From: Ornithodoros turicata
Taxonomy: Eukaryota; Arthropoda; Arachnida; Ixodida; Argasidae
Assembly: GCF_037126465.1 (NCBI RefSeq)
Contig: NC_088201.1
Coordinates: 196,362,403 to 196,426,402, forward strand
DNA length: 64,000 nt
Direction of reading: 5' to 3'
Shown here: one piece after another, positions 58,440 to 64,000 of the stretch
How the letters are laid out: every line of letters begins with the position of its first letter
How positions within the stretch are numbered: position 1 is the first letter of the stretch
Made by a program: the position numbers and the translations under genes
Notes under the pieces: generated by a model
Database searches by the model: none
Seen by the model: only the letters and a program-made list of their open reading frames with translations
What the model was told of the DNA's origin: nothing

Positions 58440-60085
58440 AGAGCATTCCTGCGCCCCCTGCTGGCCATTCTCATTGGTCGTGAGGCTAAGAGAGAAGAGC
58501 ATTCCTGCGCCCCCTGCTGGCCGTTCTCATTGGTCGTGACGTCATCCTATTGTCTCAGGGCTACCCTGTTTTTTTCCACTAATACTCCTTTGGTCAATCT
58601 ACAATGAAGCCACAGTATGACGTCATCATGCACCTGCGTGGCTCAAGGACGCGTACGCTCTAGACAGGGGACATATTATGTATTGAATCACTATCCCATG
58701 ATTATTTCCTTTATTCTTCTATAACGATTGAATAGGAAACTATTGCAGAAGAGCACTATGCATGAAAGCTGATCGTAGGAATTCCAAAGTCTTACTAAAT
58801 GAGACTTGCAAAAGAACAAAATATCCTAACACGTAACTCCATCAACGGCAAATAAGATGACTAGGTACTCAACAAATCAACACAGAGTTCGGGTAAACAG
58901 GAGCGCAGAACTCAGGGCAGCACTATCGTCAAGACAACAATGTTCCTTGTCAAAAAAGAAAAAAAATACAAAACGTCAACACAGGAAAGCATGCATATCG
59001 GGGCATGTCAGAACACGTCAGGACAAATTGTACGACTGCTGGGCAACAGAGGAAAACAAACAAACAAACACTTGAACAGAGTGAAAAATACTCACCATCA
59101 TTTTTTCCGTTCACAGCATTCCCTCATTGTAAATCAGCTCGTCACGAAATCTACCTGCATCGTCGAACACCATTCACCAGTGACGAACCACACATCCGCA
59201 CCCCATCAGAGGCAGACAGAACCCCACTGAAGCTACGCTCTTCCACTGACGGTCAACGCCAGGAGCAGAATTTGCGTGTCCGGACCCGTCAGTGTCCAAG
59301 AGAGAAGTGAATCCTTGCGCCCCCTGCAGGCCGTTCTCATTGGTCGTGACGTGATCCTATTGTTTCAGGGCTACCCTGGTTTTTTCCACTAATGCTCCTC
59401 TAGACAAGGTCAACCTGAAACAATGGTCTCGTGGTATGACGTCATCATGCAGGTGCGTGGCTCAAGGACGCGTACGCTCTAGACATGGGACCTGTTATTT
59501 ATTGAATCACTATCCCTAGATTATTTCCTTTATTCTACTATAATGATTGCATAGGGAACTATTGCAGAAGAGGACTATGCATGAAAGCTGATCGTAGGAA
59601 TTCCAAAGTGTTACTCAATGAGACTTGCAAAAGAACAAAATATCCTAACATGTAACTCCATCAACAGCAAATAAGAGGACTCGGTACTCAACAAATCAAC
59701 ACAGAGTTCGGGTAAACAGGAGAGCAGAACTCAGGGCAGCACTATCGTCAAGACAACAATGTTCCTTGTCAAAAAAGAAAAAAAATACAAAACGTCAACA
59801 CAGGAAAGCATGCATATCGGGGCATGTCAGAACACGTCAGGACAAATTGTACGACTGCTGGGCAACAGAGGAAAACAAACAAACAAACACTTGAACAGAG
59901 TGAAAAATACACTCACCATCATTTTTTCCGTTCACAGCATTCCCTCATTGTAAATCCGCTCGTCACAAAATCCACCTGCATCGTCGAACACCATTCACCA
60001 GTGACGAACCTCACATCCGCACCCCATCAGAGGCAGACAGAACCCCACCGAAGCTACGCTCTTCCACTGACGGTCAACGCCAGCG
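58440..60085 (+). repeat. Tandem duplication, period ~819 bp
   Basis: The stretch beginning near CGCCCCCTGCTGGCC (58508) recurs at 59314 as CGCCCCCTGCAGGCC. The two copies stay aligned through ATGTTCCTTGTCAAAAAAG (58940 and 59759) to ACGGTCAACGCCAG (59249 and 60070). Differences are few: GACGTCATCC versus GACGTGATCC, GAGCGCAG versus GAGAGCAG. The spacer of palindrome 1 has a single copy of this segment, so the duplication is recent and local. Confidence 0.85.
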
Positions 60086-63000
60086 AAATATTACACGCAC
60101 TTTTGCTTGACTTAAAAAGCCTGAAGCATATGCCAATAAACCAAGAAAAAGACACTCATGTCTGGTATCTGGTAGTGCCACATACACAGATGCATTACGC
60201 TTGCGTAAAGAAAGCACAGGACAGGGATACACAAATTTCCTTAGGTGAGCAGGGAAAAGGCTTAAGACCTCAGGTCACCTCACATCGCCACACGGCTAGC
60301 ACAACATGTCACCAACAACATACTAGCAGCGGGAAGGATTGCAACACTGCTAATCAAGTCCAGACATGCCACGATGACATCACAAATCAGGAAAAGAGCA
60401 CACGCACGCACGCACGCACAGAGGACAACGCATTAAACACACGGAGCGCTCAGGAATAATCGTAGCGTTACCGCACATCACTACGAAGCTCAACGTCTAA
60501 CAAAAGACGGCAGCAACAAGATATTAGCGAAGGGTAAAAATTGCAACACTACTGAACAAGTCCAGACATGCGACATCGCATACAAAACACTGCTCATCGG
60601 GGAAAAGGCCTAAGCCTGCGGCGGATCATCATAGAGCATACACAACTTCATTTTTCTATTTTGCGTAAACTAAACGCGGTCTGCTTGGAAAACGACGTAC
60701 AAAGTTTCTTAGGGAGCAGAGAAATATGGAAATTTGTACTCCGTGCTCAGATACCAGCATTTCTGCTCAAAAACCTTCCAAATTAAGCACTGCTTACTGC
60801 GTCAAGATATCGAACACCCAACAAAATCAAACAAACAACCCCACTTCCACTGGTAGAACACTATTCAGCTTTTACGCACGAGGCTTTCTTCTACATAAAA
60901 AGTAGAGAAAATAAGAAAAGAGCAGCGAAATATTACACGCACTTTTGTTCGCATAGCTATAAGAGAAAAAAATAAATAAAATAACGACGCACACGCTAAT
61001 AAACTGTGACAAAGACACCCATTTCTGCTATCAGATAATTATTACATAATGCTAAATACTCATTTGCATTGGCCCTGCGTGAAGAAAGCACAGGACAGGG
61101 ATACACAATTTATCTTAAGCGAGCAGGGAAAGTCACTTCTACTCGAACAGCTTAATACCATAAAGTCTGAATTTATGCAAAGAAAATAAAGCTTGAACAG
61201 CGCTACGAAGGTGGCAGACACATACTAACAAACAAACAAACACTTCTATTCATTTCTATTGATACCACACTACAAGGACAAAGCACACTGCCTCAGGAGA
61301 GCGCATCAAATGCAACGCAACAGAACCGGCTCTCATAAAATAGCCTACCCAAAACAAAGACTTCACCAGGTTCGATCTATCCTGCAGATAGCAATACAAG
61401 CGCTACTACCCTTATTTTTTAAACCACTATTCCACGCAATAGTACATAAATGTATCACTCGTGTCACATGAAAAGGCACACACAAAGAACTTACTTGACA
61501 AGTGGGATCCCTGGTTCAGAAAAGCGTCCGCGCGCGCACACACAGACGCACACTCACATTTTCACACTCACAAACACAAAGTCTATTCTCACAACCACAT
61601 AAATCCACATTATTCCTCAGGTCAATAATTATCCTACCATCGTCAAAAGATGGCTCACTCTTGTATGCGATCGCAAAGCGATAGGTCCTCGTTCCGGATG
61701 TAATAGGATATAGCCACTCGTCCGACGCGAACCAAAAAAGAAAGAAAGAAAGGAATGCACGTTCGCTATACCTCCAAAAGAAAACGCTACCGTGCTTCTA
61801 CGCAGCGATCATCATACAGGAGTGAATTGTTTTCTTCCTTTTCCTTTTAACCCATATATTTTGCAAGAATACTATAGAGACCCAGCAGAGCAGTGCGCGC
61901 TCCCATCAACACACCTTGGGCTGACCTTACACACCCGAAGCCTTTTCTGAATACATGCTGCTGGAGCTGGAATAAAAAGATTTATCGCCAGGGTACAACA
62001 ATGTCAGCTGTGCTTCCGTTTAAGTGATAAAACAGTGCGCCTGCTCGGGGAAACGGATCGCGCGCGTCCAAACCGCGGGGCCCGCGTTGCGCTCGCACGG
62101 GGAATCGCGCGCGTCGCGTCCCGGGAACGGGCCCGCGTGCGGCTCTCGTGGGGCGCGGTACGGGCGCACAGTTTTATCACTTAAACGGAAGCAGAGCTGA
62201 CATTGTTGTACCCTGGCGATAAATCTTTTTATTCCAGCTCCAGCAGCATGTATTCAGAAAAGGCTTCGGGTGTGTAAGGTCAGCCCAAGGTGTGTTGATG
62301 GGAGCGCGCACTGCTCTGTTGGGTCTCTATAGTATTCTTGCAAAATATATGGGTTAAAAGGAAAACGAAGAAAACAATTCACCCCTGTATGATGATCGCT
62401 GCGTAGAAGCACGGTAGCGTTTTCTTTTGGAGGTATAGGGAACGTGCATTCCTTTCTTTCTTTCTTTTTTGGTTCGCGTCGGACGAGTGGCGATATCCTA
62501 TTACATCCGGAACGAGGACCTATCGCTTTGCGATCGCATACAAGAGTGAGCCATCTTTTGACGATGGTAGGATAATTATTGACCTGAGGAATAATGTGGA
62601 TTTATGTGGTTGTGAGAATAGACTTTGTGTTTGTGAGTGTGAAAATGTGAGTGTGCGTCTGTGTGTGCGCGCGCGGACGCTTTTCTGAACCAGGGATCCC
62701 ACTTGACAAGTAAGTTCTTTGTGTGTGCCTTTTCATGTGACACGAGTGATACATTTATGTACTATTGCGTGGAATAGTGGTTTAAAAAATAAGGGTAGTA
62801 GCGCTTGTATTGCTATCTGTAGGATAGATCGAACCTGGTGAAGTCATTGTTTTGGGTAGGCTATTTTATGAGAGCCGGTCCTGTTGCGTTGCATTTGATG
62901 CGCTTTCCTGAAGCAGCGTGCTTTGTCCTTGTAGTGTGGTATCAATAGAAATGAATAGAAGTGTTTGTTTGTTTGTTAGTATGTGTCTGTCACCTTCGTA

Positions 63001-64000
63001 GCGCTGTTCAAGCTTTATTTTCTTTGCTTTGCAAAAATTCAGACTTTATGGTATTAAGCTGTTCGAGTAGAAGTGACTTTCCCTGCTCGCTTAAGATAAA
63101 TTGTGTATCCCTGTCCTGTGCTTTCTTCACGCAGGGCCAATGCAAATGAGTATTTAGCATTATGTAATAATTATCTGATAGCAGAAATGGGTGTCTTTGT
63201 CACAGTTTATTAGCGTGTGCGTCGTTATTTTATTTATTTGTTTCTCTTATAGCTATGCGAACAAAAGTGCGTGTAATATTTCGCTGCTCTTTTCTTATTT
63301 TCTCTACTTTTTATGTAGAAGAAAGCCTCCTGCGTAAAAGCCGAATAGTGTTCTACCAGTGGAAGTGGGGTTGTTTGTTTGATTTTGTTGGGTGTCCGAT
63401 ATCTTGACGCAGTAAGCAGTGCTTAATTTGGAAGGTTTTTGAGCAGAAACGCTGGTATCTGAGCACGGAGTACAAATTTCTATATTTCTCTGCTCCCTAA
63501 GAAACTTTGTACGTCGTTTTCCAAGCAGACCGCGTTTAGTTTACGCAAAATAGAAAAATGAAGTTGTGTATGCTCTATGATGATCCGCCGCAGGCTTAGG
63601 CCTTTTCCCCGATGAGCAGTGTTTTGTATGCGATGTCGCATGTCTGGACTTGTTCAGTAGTGTTGCAATTTTTACTCTTCGCTAATACCTTGTTGCAGTC
63701 GTCTTGTGTTAGACGTTGAGCTTCGTAGCGACGTGCGGTAACGCTACGATTATTCCTGAGCGCTCCGTGTGTTTAATGCGTTGTCCTCTGTGCGTGCGTG
63801 CGTGCGTGCGTGTGCTTATTTCCTGATTTGTGACGTCATCGTGGCATGTCTGGACCTGATTAGCAGTGTTGCAATTCTTCCCGCTGCTAGTATGTTGTTG
63901 GTGACATGTTGTGCTAGCCGTGTGGCGATGTGAGGTGACCTGAGGTCTTAAGCCTTTTCCCTGCTCACCTAAGGAAATTTGTGTATCCCTGTCCTGTGCT
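60086..64000. repeat. Palindrome 2, near-identical arms around a CpG-rich pivot
   Basis: Left and right coordinates sum to about 124204: for instance 61502-61684 on plus is repeated exactly at 62520-62702 on minus, and 60218 AGCACAGGACAGGGAT mirrors the last bases of the window. Arms run from the window end back to at least 60204, about 1.85 kb each side. The arm sequence is homologous to 27100-29800 and contains the same non-coding tandem units. Divergence between the two arms is much lower than in palindrome 1. The right arm continues beyond the window. Confidence 0.95.
62017..62187. repeat. Palindrome 2 pivot: GATAAAAC hairpin with a CpG-rich loop
   Basis: CCGTTTAAGTGATAAAACAG (62017-62036) and its mirror (62170-62187) enclose about 130 bp of very CpG-rich sequence. 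The loop contains two related direct blocks, each with GGGGAA, ATCGCGCGCGTC and GGGCCCGCG (about 62047-62095 and 62098-62145). CpG density here is unlike anything else in the window. The stem resembles the hairpin ends at 17181-17289. Confidence 0.85.

Larger units (their letters stand above)
57437..60085 (+). repeat. Second copy of the palindrome-1 spacer repeat
   Basis: Homologous in the same orientation to about 24005-26517. Shared blocks include CACGATTTAATTAGCAATTA, CGCCATCTTGAAG, CGCTGGGCGACGGAGCACAG, GTGACGTCATCATG, CCTGGACAACAGCAACCAGC-like and AACACCATTCACCAGTGACG. It has no gene. It is interrupted by a roughly 57-bp direct repeat around 58428-58540 and by the 819-bp tandem duplication. 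Confidence 0.8.

Overview
This is a eukaryotic, intron-containing, repeat-dominated window, most probably from a hard tick or close chelicerate. That attribution is an inference. It rests on a tRNA-derived SINE whose body I associate with tick genomes, and on the mix of I-like LINE, Penelope-like, THAP/TTAA, hAT and pogo-like elements. I see no host housekeeping gene, tRNA, rRNA or CRISPR. Identity values given here were counted by eye over short stretches.

Layout. 1-4.9 kb is non-coding flank with a degenerate tandem repeat and a pogo/Tigger-like MITE. 4.9-46.3 kb is one very large inverted repeat (palindrome 1). Its outer arms (4,900-10,285 and 37,127-46,289) carry the same decayed I-like LINE in opposite orientation. 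Its inner arms (15,021-22,158 and 26,518-33,090) are non-coding and built of divergent tandem units. Its spacer is 22,159-26,517. Between outer and inner arms lie unmatched segments. The left one (10,286-15,020) holds an alternating sense/antisense 82-bp array, a 290-bp satellite and a truncated DNA-transposon gene pair. The right one (33,091-37,126) has nothing I can name. The arms carry insertions with empty sites opposite: a hAT MITE on the left (8-bp target duplication) and a 3.6-kb THAP/Kolobok-like element on the right (TTAA duplication). The two arms have therefore evolved separately.

46.3-53.7 kb holds a SINE and a transposon-associated gene with six exon-like blocks, all phase-1 junctions and an open joined frame of about 340 codons (DUF4806-like C-terminus). 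53.8-57.4 kb is a Penelope-like retroelement: an inverted tail copy with GIY-YIG nuclease and a hammerhead-like motif, followed by a reverse-transcriptase ORF broken by two TGA codons and truncated before its nuclease.

57.4-64.0 kb holds a second member of the same non-coding repeat family as the inner part of palindrome 1. It is arranged as palindrome 2, with a CpG-rich pivot at about 62,102 and nearly identical arms that run off the window. The repeated unit appears to be a non-coding element running from a GGACTCTC end to a GATAAAAC-type hairpin end. It sits as inverted pairs, joined at the hairpin end in palindrome 2 and facing the other way in palindrome 1. This foldback-like family is the best candidate for something undescribed. 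An assembly artefact remains the main alternative for palindrome 1.
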